Shown here: piece after piece, positions 21,661 through 33,346 of the stretch
How positions within the stretch are numbered: position 1 is the first letter of the stretch
How the letters are laid out: each line of letters opens with the position of its first letter
Assembly (NCBI RefSeq): GCF_003265705.1
Contig: NW_020312817.1
Coordinates: 28,047,291-28,111,290, forward strand
Reading direction: 5' to 3'
Length of the DNA: 64,000 bases
Source of the DNA: Callorhinus ursinus
Lineage: Eukaryota; Chordata; Mammalia; Carnivora; Otariidae
Program-made: the position numbers and the translations under genes
The notes under the pieces: model-generated
Databases searched by the model: none
What the model was told of the DNA's origin: nothing
Seen by the model: the letters and a program-made list of their open reading frames with translations, nothing else

Positions 21661-22540
21661 ATTTTTATATTTTTACAGGAAGTATAAAAACATTGAATTT
21701 TTTTAGATAAAGAGAGGGCTTAAAAGAAAGATGCTGTCCTCGGTGGGTGTGTGAGGGCTCAGACTATAGCTCTGGAGCCAGGGAATGTGCATCCATTCAT
21801 TTCTGTGGCCTGTGGCAGAAGCCATGGCTGCCATTGGAAGATGCACTTCTTGTTTAACCAGCAATTTCAGTAGATTAAAAATCAAGAGGATTACATGGAT
21901 TTGTCTGTGCAAATCCTGAAATGATTTTCTGGATTTGAGAAGAACCATGACATGTTTTAACTTAGCACTTCAACTGAGAAATGTTCTCAGCATCTTGCTG
22001 TTTTAAGTAATCGAAAACACTGTCAACTCAGATTGCTTCTGAAAGTGGCAAAGTAAGATGTTTTCAGAGACACTAAAATATATTATGTCTTGCATTTCTT
22101 CTGGTAAATATCTTGATTCCCTTATTTACTGTGAGTAAAAGAATTTGGCAAATTTTCAACTCTAACATACATAATTCTTAGAGAATATACTGTATGTTTT
22201 CTCTCAATTTTACAGATTTGCCAAAACCTAGATATATGCTTCCATAATAACATTTGGGTGTTAATTTAAAAGAGAAACTGGATTTGAGTAAAACATAGGC
22301 AGAAAGACAAGGTAGATGTATACAAACATAGAGCAGATTTTACATCATCTTATCGCATGTGGTTTCTGTATGGGGAGCTTCAGGTTTAACTTTCTTATTC
22401 TTTTGAGAGGAAACTGGGGACCATAAGTTGGAGTAGTTGTGATTTTTGTCTCTGGGGTTTTGGAGAGACAAAACCTTTTTCTCGGGAGAATCCCTTTTTT
22501 TATCTTGTGGGCTAATTCAAAGCCCACTTTGGATATTGCT
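21661..22540. other. unassigned sequence
   Basis: No recognised gene or repeat. The minus-strand frames at 21703-21948 and 22345-22548 have no family signature. Confidence 0.4.
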
Positions 22541-22765
22541 TCCTCCATGAAGTCTTTAGACCATCTACCTACCAGAATTAATTATATCTTCACCTGTGCA
22601 ACATTCTGCATTCACTAAAATACAGAGCAGTGAATTCCTTACACATCTATATTTCCAATGATTTGAACTCCTTTGTTCAGATTCCCATCTCCTTCATTTT
22701 ATGGATTCAGGGACAGGCATATAGAAGTCCTTAGTACCTATCTATTAATTGAAGTTGACTCAAGG
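22541..22765 (+). repeat. probable L2 3' fragment
   Basis: 'cttcctccatgaagtcttta' at the left, 'gggacaggcatatagaagtc' and 'cctatctattaattgaagtt' at the right fit a diverged L2 terminus in sense. The middle is weak. Confidence 0.5.
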
Positions 22766-23404
22766 AAGGGCTGCTAACCACTAATAGCAGGTGGAATTGG
22801 GGGTATACCAGATGTCTACAGAGGCCTTCTAAAGGTATCAAAAGAGCCAGTCATTAACAGATTGTCTCACAGAAGTATCCCTGAAGCAAAAACAGGACCT
22901 CAGATGGTAGAAGAGTTCCAAGTTATGCTAGAACATATCTGGTCCTTCTCTAAAACTATGTCAGGAATGGATTGGTGTCCAGGAGTACAAGTGGGGCACC
23001 TTGGGGATGAATTCAGTCTGCTGTCATCAACCTTCAAGTTATGAATCTATAACATGACAAGTAATTACATGTTTATCACTCAAGTAATTTATTAATAAGG
23101 TAATTTATTAATCATGTAATCTGTAAGCCCTACAAGCTATGAATCTGTAATATGACAATTACATATTCATTAATCTAGCGATTTTGACTCAGGTCTGTGG
23201 TATTTGCTCTGAGTGGATTAGGGATGCAGAAGAATGATCAGGTCTGTTCTCTGGCATGTAATGGCTTATGTTCAGTGAGGGACGGGCAAAGCTGATGTCC
23301 ATGAACAACAGGAGATAATAGAAGCCAGTATAATAGGATAAGGAATGGGATGTGTCCTTTTGTTGGAAATTAACCAGTACTCAGAGCTGAGGATATTAGG
23401 TGAT
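22766..23404. other. unassigned, with a partial ~98-bp direct repeat
   Basis: 'caagttatgaatctataaca' at 23035 recurs as 'caagctatgaatctgtaata' at 23133. A second short repeat 'gtaatttattaat' lies at 23084 and 23100. No exon recognised. Confidence 0.45.
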
Positions 23405-23421
23405 GACTATGCTTACTTCTT

Positions 23422-23642
23422 TTTTTTTAAAGATTTATTTATTTGAGAGAGAGAGAGAGAGAGAGGGAGAGAGCATGAGTGGGTGGGAAGGGCAGAGGGA
23501 GAGGGAGAGAGAGAGAATCTCAAGCAGACTCCCTGCTGAGCACGGAGCCCAACACAGGGCTCAGTACCATGACCCTGAGATCATAACCCTAGCAGAAATC
23601 AAGAGTTGGACACTTAACCAACTGGGCGACCCAGGTGCCCCT
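23422..23642 (-). repeat. can-SINE
   Basis: T-rich tail, long (GA)n body, then 'ggcgacccaggtgcccc' at the right. Imperfect 17-bp duplication (two mismatches) at 23405-23421 and 23643-23659, so it is older than the SINEs with perfect flanks. Confidence 0.9.
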
Positions 23643-23659
23643 GACTTTGCTCACTTCTT

Positions 23660-23857
23660 AAGGAGGTGCTAGGTAAGTTTTCATAAGATTTCAGAAGATG
23701 TAGCCAAGGAAAGGTTTGTGATTCTCTCACCTAGTGGACAGAATCAAACTGGGGGAGAGAACTACCAATAAATGCCAGTGGGAAGCAAAAGAGCCCTTTT
23801 GAGAGATTAGGGAATGTTTTTCAGAAGTGCAGTGTGGCGTACAAAGTTCCTAGAACT
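23660..23857. other. unassigned sequence
   Basis: No recognised repeat or exon. Confidence 0.35.
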
Positions 23858-23965
23858 GAACTGCCATAAGAATATTTTATGCACTGGACTGGCCAGATTT
23901 ATACCCTACTAAACTGGACAGTTTGGGCAGGGACAAATAGGAGAGAAATAACAGATGGAAAAGGC
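23858..23965 (+). repeat. copy B of a ~110-bp duplicated segment
   Basis: Same orientation and block order as 20528-20630: 'ccataagaatattttatgca', 'ctaaactggacag', 'gagagaaataac', 'aaaaggccatgag'. Either a local duplication about 3.3 kb apart or two members of a repeat I do not recognise. Confidence 0.6.
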
Positions 23966-24239
23966 CATGAGACCACAGTATTGTTGGGAGAAGGGAACGT
24001 GATGCATTTCCTGGGAAAACCTGACATTGTCTCCTTTCATTGTGGGGAGAACAGCTGGTACTGGCATCAGGCCTGAAGATATCTGAAGTTAGGACCTGGC
24101 TGGAGTTTCCCCTTGCTGCCAAGCAAGAAGGGAGGTATGCTTCCTGAACTAGCACACCATACTCATAAAATCTGAATGGATTTAGATGGGATGGCATATT
24201 TTTATAATCTACAAAGGTACTCTGTAATGTCAATTTTCA
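23966..24239. other. unassigned sequence
   Basis: Opposite-strand open frames (118 codons minus, 65 plus) overlap here without recognisable product. Confidence 0.35.
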
Positions 24240-25250
24240 TTTTCTGTTTGACAAAAGAGTGGGTTCTTTTTTTCACTTTCAGATTTTATGAGCTTTTTAT
24301 TTTTATTCCTAATTTTATTATATTATGATCAATGAATTTGTTTGGACTATTTCTGCTTTCTAGAATTCATTGAATATTTTTTTGTGGCCTAATGATTTTT
24401 GTGAATTTTTCTTGGATAATTGAAAGAAAACATAGTCTGTTTCCATGGTAGGGTTTTTAAAGTATGTCATTTTGATGTACTTTATTAATTATATTATTTA
24501 GATTATTTGTGTGTGTATTTTCTATTTCTTATTGCTTCTATTTCTTTCAGTATTTGCTAGTTTTTACTTATTAATATTGACACTGTCTTTTATAATATAT
24601 AGTTAGTTCTACTGTTACAGTTTTGTTGAGAACTATGTCCTTTATCATTTTAAAGCTTTCTTCTTTTCTCATCTTATGTTTTTTGCCTTTCATTCAATCT
24701 GTATGATATTAATCTCATGATTTTGGACTTGTCTTTGTAGTAAGAAAGTAATTTATCAGTTCATTTTCAAATTTTCTAAATTAATGTTTTAGGTTTGACT
24801 TACATTTATAGTATGTATTTGGTTTTGCCTTGTGATCAAATACAGAAGATGTTTCCTTTTTATAAATAAAATTCCTGTATTCTTCCTGAAATAAAAGTGT
24901 TTGTTCTTAGTTTTGTCATATTACTTTATTTTATGCTTTGTGTTTTGTAGTTTTATATTTCATGGCTTCCTCCACTTTTTCTGCTTTATGTTTGTGCTCC
25001 GGTAATTAGGAAAGTTTATATTTTTGTTGTGGTTGTTTCCTATAAAACTATAATTTTATGTGATAGCCTTCTTTCTTTGGGCAATATTTATTAATTTTCT
25101 ATGATTATCGATGAAATGAGTATGATTTTCTTCTTTCCTTTCTTGTCTCTTCTTTATGTCCTAATTTTAGTTAACCATGTGATATTTCCTAGTGTTTATT
25201 TTTGCTACATCAAATAAGCTTCTTCCTCTATTATTGGCTTGTCCAGATTT
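24240..25250 (-). repeat. old L1/HAL1-like fragment
   Basis: T-rich antisense LINE text: 'cctaattttattatattatg', 'ttttttgtggcctaatgatt' and 'tctttgtagtaagaaagtaa', in the same order as the corresponding part of the fossil L1 at 34.2-34.9 kb, but more diverged. Confidence 0.6.
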
Positions 25251-25714
25251 CATTATTTTTGACCTCCAACTGTTAAAAGCAAGAAAGTCCACATCCTTAC
25301 ATTACCTGCCATCCTTACTTCACATTTCTTGCTAACATTTTGCTTATACACTATTAAGAGTTGTATCATCCTCTTCTGTCACCAATACCCCCACTTTGTT
25401 TGTCTCAGTCCTTCTATTGCATCCATGCAATGCTTACAGATATTTCTTCTGTTACTTGCTCTCTAGTCATCCTTCGGGAGCTTCTAGGAGGTTCATCCAG
25501 AAGGCTTCATGGAAATGATAGTCTTCATGTTCTTGCTGTTCTTAATATATTGTCAAACTTGATTTTTATCTTTTGAACCCAGTCTTGTGTTGAACTACCA
25601 ATGAGGAAACATGAATGATGCATTTAGTAGACGTTTTATCTTCTTTTGTTCCTGGCCCTCCCTGCCTCTTGCTGTCTGTCTGGTTATAGGTGCAGGGGTC
25701 TCAGAAGCCTTGTT
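25251..25714. other. unassigned, possibly continuing the old L1
   Basis: Some phrases ('cttcgggagcttctaggagg', 'ttcatggaaatgatagtctt') look LINE-like, but I cannot place them. No exon recognised. Confidence 0.35.
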
Positions 25715-26145
25715 TCTGCAAAGTGACTGCACATCCTTTGGCCACAGCTGAGTGGTCCAGAGTAGGCACTATACTGAAATTCAGCCAGTCAGAGTCCCAG
25801 ATATAGAGACTTGGGGGAGAGGAGCTAGAGATGGAGATAAGAGAGATGGAGGGAAAGCCATCTTTCTCTGGGTGGCTGGACCTCTAAATAAGGCCGTTGA
25901 TGGTTAGGTTTGTCACTGGTAAATGGGGAAAACAGAGAGAAGTAAAGAAATGGGGAAGAAACGCAGAGAGATGCAGAGCTAAATGAAGAAGACCTTCTCT
26001 ACAGATTCCAGTTTATCCTTCCAGTTTTTTCTTCAGACCTGGCTGCTTGTTCCTGTGAGACATCTTCATAACCTTATAATACATTCACCTATTTCACTTA
26101 AATAGGTTTCTGTTATTTGCAACTATAATAAATAAACCAACTCAT
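25715..26145 (+). repeat. ancient LTR/MER-like repeat
   Basis: Block order of a known old repeat type: 'ctttggccacagctgagtgg', 'ccagtcagagtcccagatat', 'tctgggtggctggacctcta', ending 'aataggtttctgttatttgc' and 'aactataataa'. Subfamily not resolved. Confidence 0.55.
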
Positions 26146-26799
26146 ACCCTGTATGCTATCATAGATCACAAGTCTACCCAGCTAAAAAAGGGTGAGAAAA
26201 GTCAGATTAGATTATCCCTTCTTGTCCCTCAGAATTTTGTCAACTATAGGGTCACTGTGTGAATTCAAACACAGACTCTTTATTACCTAGCTCAGTTACC
26301 ACATTAGATCTTGTTTAAGTACCAGGCACTTATTGGCTGGTCAATATAATAGTGCAAAATTAAAAGCAACTGAAAGATTCAGTCATTTGGATTTGCAGTG
26401 GCTCATTAAGTCAGCCCCGTGAGCTGTAGGTAGGTACGTTTGGATTCCCACAGCTTGCTAATCTTTCCTTCAAATTCTCTTGTTATCTATGCTTGCCACC
26501 CAGCCACTGGCAGTTTTCTTAAAAGCAGACTGAGCGAAAAGCACACTTCACCCAATAGGGCTGTTTAGTTGTCCCCAGACAATGAGATATTCTCTTTGTG
26601 CCTTGAAGAGCACCCTGAACTTCTTAAACTTGTCCTAAGCTGTTGCGGGGAGGAAAGAGCTATAGCCCTACGAATCACCTTGGTGTCAGGCACCTTGAGA
26701 ATTTGTAGCCCACCTCAAAATCACATACAAAAATATAAAGTTTAATTAGTGTTTAGCTTAGAACTTGGTTGAAAACTTCATTAAAAGTATTTTTATTTC
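26146..26799. other. unassigned sequence
   Basis: No recognised repeat or exon; moderately complex sequence at 26380-26700. Confidence 0.4.
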
Positions 26800-27220
26800 T
26801 TTTCCATTATAAAAACAATGGGCATTTTATTATAAACACTTAGAATATAAAGGAAAATGGAATGAAGAATTAAAGTCACTCAGAGCCTTACCAACCAAAG
26901 AAAAAGATTGCTAACTCTAGCATTTTGGTATTTTTTCTTTTCATACTTTTTTAAAACTTCTCAATATATATGTTCTTTCATTTACTTGGCATAATGTTGT
27001 ATATTTACAATTCTATATCTCTTTTTTATCTATGGATTTTCTGTATTATTATAAACTCAATGTAGATGTTTTCAAAGGCTTCATAATATTCTATGAAACA
27101 GATATTGCACAGTTCATTAACCATGATTTGAAGACATTAATGTCTCTTATTTTTGGATATTTTAGTGTTGCAATAAACATCTTTTGCATAAAACATTTTG
27201 TATGTGTAGAATATTCTTGT
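26800..27220 (-). repeat. old LINE-like fragment
   Basis: 'ttttccattataaaaacaat', 'gattgctaactctagcattt', 'ataatattctatgaaacaga' and 'gtgttgcaataaacatct' follow the order of an ancient LINE 3' region in antisense. The family is uncertain. Confidence 0.45.
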
Positions 27221-28346
27221 AGGTTAGATCCTCAGACATTTCTGCTCCAATTTGGAATAATTCCATTCTGGCAACAAAGTGAGTCTACCACCTTGGCCCA
27301 GCTTTGCTAGCTACAGATCTGTGAAGGGATGGGGGCCCATGCAGGTCTGGGAACACTGAACGTGAACTGCAAATTCGAATAAATCAGAAATCCGGGTTGA
27401 TCACTTTGTTTTCACCTCACTGCATCCCAAAGATGAGAACTGGCTGAGAATGTGCCCGGATTTGGCTCTGCCAGCTGGCAAGGCATCCCCGAATAATGGG
27501 AGATTATTAGAATCCTGCCCTTTTCCAGAGAGCTTTTATCCACATTCATTTTTGTGTTGTGCCAATTAGAGATGGCACAGTGGTTTTCTTTGTATGCATC
27601 CTGGCAGCCCCTGTCCACGTAGATTTGGGAGGAAACTCTTTGTGCACATCACTTTGGCTTTCTGTAATGAGGCATGACAGCAGGATTTTGGGTCCCTCAT
27701 CCTAAATTCATAAGTAGCTATATGCCTGAAGTGATTATCCGTGGACTGTTTAATGCCTTGGCATCTTTATGCATGAAATGTCTCCTAGAGAGGACTCTAG
27801 TAATCACACTGAGTATACAGCACAGATCATTCACTCCTTGAAGTCCCCCCCGCCCCCCGTGGTGACATTAATATCCATCCAGACTGAGCCACAGCAATAA
27901 AACAGACTTTACCACAAGGTGGAGTTGGTCGGACCCCATTCCCTTGTATTTGTTATTAAAATATCTAAAGTATTTTACTATAAGCTTCCTTCTCTGATTG
28001 CTGGACAGCTCAGCCCCCATGGTCAGTATTATAATGAATCTCCAGCACGGAAACTGCTAGGCACCAGTTGCTCACTCAGGGCTGCAGAGGGGTCTATGTT
28101 CGGAGCTAGGTTTCTCTGTCTCTTCCAGGACAGGATTTGTCCTTATTTCACCAGTTAGGCATTTTAGGCATTTGCTTTCTTCTATGGGTTTGATAAAAGC
28201 AAAAGTAACAGCCCAGCTACCCCTCCTTTAGATAAAAGAAGTTTTCTTAACTGTAGCCAGGAGACACTTGGGATGGTGGTGGGGGCTGTGAGTGTCAGAG
28301 GCAGGTAAGGGCTCCGCTGCTGGGCTGCTGGCTGTGTGCAACTTTA
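27221..28346. other. unassigned sequence
   Basis: About 1.1 kb without recognised repeats, less AT-rich than average, with a C-rich run at 27846-27860. I see no exon with convincing splice sites and family match. Confidence 0.45.
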
Positions 28347-28365
28347 CAGAAACTCACAATTCTTT

Positions 28366-28824
28366 TTTTTTTTTTTATGTTATGTTAATCACCATACATT
28401 ACATCATTAGTTTTTGATGTAGTGTTCCATGATTAACTGTTTGCGTATAACACCCAGTGCTCCATGCAGAACGTGCCCTCTTTAATACCCATCACCAGTC
28501 TAACCCATCCCCCCACCCCCTCCCCTCTAGAACCCTCAGTTTGTTTTTCAGAGTCCATCGTCTCTCATGGTTCGTCTCCCCCTCCGATTTCCACCCCTTC
28601 ATTCTCTCCCTCCTGCTGTCTTCTTCTTCTTTTTTTAACATACAATGTATTATTTGTTTCAGAGGTACAGATCTGTGATTCAACAGTCTTGCACAATTCA
28701 CAGTGCTCACCATAGCACATACCCTCCCCAATGTCTATCACCCAACCACCCCATCCCTCCCACCCCCCACCACTCCAGCAACCCTCAGTTTGTTTCCTGA
28801 GATTAAGAATTCCTCATATCAGTG
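28366..28824 (-). mobile_element. 5'-truncated L1 (3' UTR only)
   Basis: Poly-T start, 'atgttaatcaccatacatta', 'gttccatgattaactgtttg', then the 'cagatctgtgattcaacagt' and 'tcacccaaccaccccatccc' blocks; 459 bp, all 3' UTR. Flanked by a 19-bp duplication with one mismatch (28347-28365 and 28825-28843, 'cagaaactcacaattcttt'). Confidence 0.95.
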
Positions 28825-28843
28825 CAGAAACTCCCAATTCTTT

Positions 28844-29404
28844 CATGGCCGCACAGTCTTAGTGAGGTCAGCAAGTGACGCCAAACCAGAAAGGGGAATC
28901 AGAGAGCTTCTTGGTGAGATGACCCAGTGGGTCCAGTCCTTGCTTTGGGTGCCTTTGTGGGGCTCTGCTTAATTCTTTTGTGCAGAACTGCGGGGATTGC
29001 TCCTCCCCTGTTAGCAATCTGAACACTTAAAGTATTAGCGATTGAAGAGGGATTGCTGGAGACTGGGTAGGGGTTAACTGCTTTGCACCCTTTGGTTATT
29101 GTGATCGGGGGCGGGGATCATACTCAGCGATCATACTCAGGTGCTTAGATAGTGTGTGGGAGCTGAAAATCCATGTAAATTGTCTTCATCTCAGACAACA
29201 TTTCTACCTCTATCCCTGGGCCTGGGTTATAAAAATTTTTCTCTGCTGATGCTCAGAAAAGAAATGCCAGTATGTTCCCATGGTGTGTGTGTGTGTGTGT
29301 AATGCATTAACAATTGTAGCATATGGGTGATCAGTAAATGTTAGCTTCCTTTCCTGCCAGAGGGGAGCTTATAGTATTTCTAAAGTATTTCTAAATTTCT
29401 AAAA
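28844..29404. other. unassigned, with (TG)n
   Basis: (TG)n microsatellite at about 29281-29301; otherwise nothing recognised. An internal 'gatcatactca' repeat lies near 29117-29140. Confidence 0.45.
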
Positions 29405-29575
29405 TTTTTGGAATTTTAGATCAGAAGACACCATTGAGGCCCTTTAATCCAACCACCATAATTTATAGATCAAGAAAGATATGCAGAGTAATTTTAGGGA
29501 TTTTCCCAAAGTAGTAAAGGTATTGTTGACACAGCCAGGTTTATAACCTAGGTGTTCTGACGTCAGCCAAATGGT
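29405..29575 (-). repeat. MIR/L2-type old fragment
   Basis: Follows the pattern of old repeats that read 'attttatagatcaagaaa', 'cacagccaggtttataacct' and 'aggtgttctgacgtcag' (consensus: cacacagctag, gaacccaggtctcctgac). Weakly conserved. Confidence 0.5.
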
Positions 29576-29735
29576 CTTTTTATTATACAATGCCTGTTTT
29601 TAAGAAGCAAGAGAAAAATTATTTCTGTACTTTTTTTTTCTTTTTTAGAACAAAAATACTTTGCTGAAGCAGGTGAAAGAGTAACACCAAAGTATTCATT
29701 ATTATTATTACTCTTACTATTTAGCATACTACTTT

Positions 29736-31110
29736 ATGCTGATTTAAAAAAATACTTTATTGAGGTATGACTAGCATTCACAAAGCATTACATAATGAGT
29801 TTGGAGATAAGAATTTACCTGTGAAACCATCAGCACAACCTATGCCATAAACCATCCATCACCTTCCAAAGTTTCCTCCACCCTCTTCTGTTTTCTTTCT
29901 TCCTTCCTCTCTTTCTTTCTATCATGATAATAATACTTAACATAAGATCTACCGTCTTGGGAAATTTTTAAGTATACAACACAGTATTTTTAAAGTATAG
30001 GCACTATGCTGTATAGTAGATCTCTAAGAGTTATTCACCCTGCATAACTGAAACTTTATACTTTTTGACCAATGCCATCTGCCTCCCCCCTCCCCCTAGC
30101 CCCTGGAAGCCACCATTCCGTTCTCTGCTTCTATGAGTTTGGCTATTTTAGATTCCTTATGTAAGTGGGATCATGTAGTAATTGTCCTTCAGTGTATGGC
30201 GTATTTCACTTAGCATAATGAACTCCAAGTTCATCCCTGTTATTGCTAACAGCAGGATTTTCTTATTTAAGGCTAATATCCCATTGTATGCATATAGCAC
30301 ATTTTTTAAAAATCCATTCATCTATCAGTGGTTGTTTTCATGCCTTGGCTATCATGAATAATGCTATAGTGAACATGGGAATGCAATATCTCTGAGGTCC
30401 TGATTTCAATTCCTTTGAATATATACCGAGAAATGAGATTGCTGGATCATATGGTAGTTCTCTTTTGTATTCTTTTGAGGAACCTCCATACTGCCTTCTG
30501 TAGTAAGTGTGCCAATGTACATTCTCACTAGTGGTGTATGAGTGGTCCCTTTTCTCCACATCCTCACCAACACTTCTTTTGATTTGTTTTTATGATCACA
30601 GCCATCCTAACAAGTGTGAGGTGATATCTCTTTATGGTTTTGATTTGCATTTCCCTGATGACTAGTGATATTGAACATCTTTCCATATACCTGTTGACCA
30701 TCTCTAAGTCTTTATTAGACAAATGTCTATTCAGGTCCTTTACATTTAAAAAAATAGGTTTATTTGCTTTTTTGCTATTGAGTTGTAGGAGTTCCTTATA
30801 TTTTTTGGGTAGTAACCCTTCATCAGTTATATGGCTTGGAGATATTTTCAGGATCCTATTCCATAGGTGGCCTATTCACTTTGTTGATTGTTTCCTTTGC
30901 TGTGCAGAAAGTTTTTCATTTGATGTGATTCCACTTGCCTATTTTTGCTTTTGTTGCCTATGCTTTTGGTGTCACCTCTAAGAATTCATTGTCAAGGCCA
31001 ATGCCAAGGAGTTTTTTTCCTTTGGTTTCTTTTAGGAGTTTTATGGTTTCAAGTCTTACGTTTAAACTTTAATCCATTTTGAGGTGATTTTTAATAGATA
31101 TATCAGTGGA
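29736..31110 (-). repeat. fossil L1, 3' UTR and ORF2 C-terminus
   Basis: Left end is an old L1 3' UTR in antisense ('tttattgaggtatgactagc'), followed by the complement of the ORF2 C-terminus: 'gagattgctggatcatatgg', 'ccctgatgactagtgatatt', 'gtgcagaaagtttttcattt'. Stops throughout. It continues after an interruption at about 31.1-32.36 kb. Confidence 0.88.
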
Positions 31111-31779
31111 AAAGCAATATCTATAACATGATAACTGTCTATATTGAAAGGACGTATTAAGAAGCCTCTGCTTTGCATATATCATGCTGTCTACTTGTCT
31201 TGTTGAATACAAAGATGAATACTAAGCAGGCCTACAAAAGACCTGATGCATCTTCCTGAAAACTAGTAAATACATTTTTAGAGGGTTTCTACTCTTGATT
31301 TTCTATCTATTACTTTTTTTTATTTGTTTATTTTCCTTTCATGTACATGAGGTTGTAGAGAGATGATAATGTTTCACATACCTTTGGACTCTTACATTGC
31401 CTCCCAGAGTTTTGCACAATGTCCATTAATGAATTCAGTGTAGAATGAAAGACACTTGAGATGTTGATCTCTTTTGAGTTTCGGCGGGGGGAGGGGGGTT
31501 ATACCTCTTAAGTATAAAATACAGCATCGCGTTAATGAAGCATGTAGTTCCTTACAACTCAAAAACTTTGTGTCTTTGACTTTAAAATAAATATCTATTG
31601 CCATTGAGGGCTTCATATAGGGCAACTCGTCGGGTCTTTCTGTTGTAATGAATGATAAGAGTTGATGGGCATTTATTTATTGAATTGCTTATCCTCTGCC
31701 ATATCTCCCACACTCTCAGAGTGGACAGGTATATTTAAATGGGTGCACAGAAATCAGAATAATCCACTATAGTATGTTA
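31111..31779. other. unassigned segment within the fossil L1
   Basis: Not L1-like. Holds a G-rich run at 31482-31498 and an AT-rich stretch near 31310-31335. Probably part of the material that interrupts the L1. Confidence 0.4.
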
Positions 31780-31990
31780 TTGAGTAAGAACCAAATGATC
31801 CGTTCAGACAGACCTGGGTCTGAATTCACATTCTCCCCATTTGCTGCACAATTCTTGTAAATTACTTCATTCCTTTGAGGTTTAGTTTCTTCATCTGTAA
31901 AATGGAGTTGATCATATCACTTCATTGGATCATTAAGAAAATTAAATAATGTAGTGTGTAAAGTGCCTGGCATATAGTATCACGAAATCT
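31780..31990 (+). repeat. MIR
   Basis: 'gacctgggtctgaattcaca', 'tttcttcatctgtaaaatgg', 'aagaaaattaaataatg' and 'gtgcctggcatatagta' match MIR almost from end to end. Confidence 0.9.
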
Positions 31991-32034
31991 CTATTGGTTT
32001 GCTGCTTCTTATATTTTGGATTTGTCCTTGACTA

Positions 32035-32338
32035 ACTGCAGAGATCATGCCATAAACAGGTGGTAGTTGCCAGCCATCCTTGGTGTTCCTTGGCTTATAG
32101 GTGCATCACTGAGATCTCTGCCTCAGTCTTCACATGACTTTCTCCCCTGTGTGTCTGTGTCCTCATTTCCCTCTTTTTATAAGGGTCACAGTCATTGAAT
32201 GAGGGTCCATCCTACTCTACCGCAGCCTCATCTTAACCTGATTACATCTGTGAAGCCTGTGTTCCTAAATACAGTCACATTTACTCGTTCTGGGTGGACA
32301 TAGATCTTGTGGGGACACTTTTCCATTTAGCACAGCAT
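32035..32338 (-). repeat. MLT1/MaLR-like LTR
   Basis: Complement of an old MaLR-type LTR: 'tcacatgactttctcccctg', 'tataagggtcacagtcattg', 'taacctgattacatctgtga', 'aaatacagtcacattta' and an end near 'catttagcaca'. The subfamily is uncertain. Confidence 0.65.
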
Positions 32339-33211
32339 TTTAACAATTTTAATTGACCCATGAACACATTATAGTTTTCCATTTATTTTGTTTTCTTTAA
32401 TTTCTCTCAGAAATATTTTATAGTTTTTCACTGTACATGGCTTAAGCATCTTTATTCATATTCATCCCGAGTATTGTAGATATTTCTCTTGGTTCCAGAA
32501 ATGATATTTAAAAAATAATTTCTAATTTTTTACTATTATATACAAATATAACTGATTTTTATGATAATCTTGTTTCTTGAAATAGTGCTAAATTCACTTG
32601 TTAGTTCTATTAGCTTTTTTTGTGTGGATTTTGGGATTTTCTACGTATAGGATTATATCATCTATGAATAAAGACAGTTTTACTTCTTCCTTCCCCATTT
32701 GCATTTTTTTCTTGCTTTATGATAGTAAATAGAACCTTCAGTACAATGTGTAATAATAGAAGTGCTGAGAGTGGTCATCCTTGTATTTTTCCTGTTGTTA
32801 TGAAGAGTCTATTTTATCACCATTAAGTATATTAGCGGTAAGTTTTTGATGGATGCCCTTTATTAGAATTGCAGAAGTCCACTTCTATTGCAAGTTGTCT
32901 GAGAGGATTTTTTTTTATTGTTTTGTTTTTTAAATCAGGAATGGGTATTGGATTTTAGCAAATGCTTTTTCTATATTAAGATAACTATATTTTTTCATTT
33001 TTTGTTAAAATGATGAATGATATTGATTCATTTTTGAATGTCAAATTAACCTTTCATTGCTGGGATAAACCCTATTTGGTTATGATATAGTATCCTTTGT
33101 ATATACTATTTTATTCTATTGGTTAAATTTTTGATTACAATATTTGTACCAATATTTATGAGGAATATGGGTCATTAGTTTTCTTTTCTTGTAATGACTT
33201 CATTATGTTTT

Positions 33212-33346
33212 GATTTGATTTGATTTTTACTATTATTGTTTTAAGTAGCATGAAGGCTAATGTGGGACTTGAACTCACGATCCTGATATCAAGACGGGAG
33301 CTGAGATCAAGAGTCGAAGCTTAATTAACTGAGGCACCCAATACTT
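33212..33346 (-). repeat. diverged can-SINE inside fossil L1
   Basis: 'gggacttgaactcacgatcc', 'gagatcaagagtcgaagctt' and 'aactgaggcaccca' are the complement of a tRNA-like SINE head. Imperfect 16-bp duplication at 33196-33211 and 33347-33362. Confidence 0.85.

Noticed and set aside
27846..27860. G-quadruplex from the C-rich run
   Set aside because: A single interrupted run without four separate G tracts at suitable spacing on the other strand.
30634..30981. 115-codon plus-strand hydrophobic frame
   Set aside because: Antisense of the fossil L1 ORF2.
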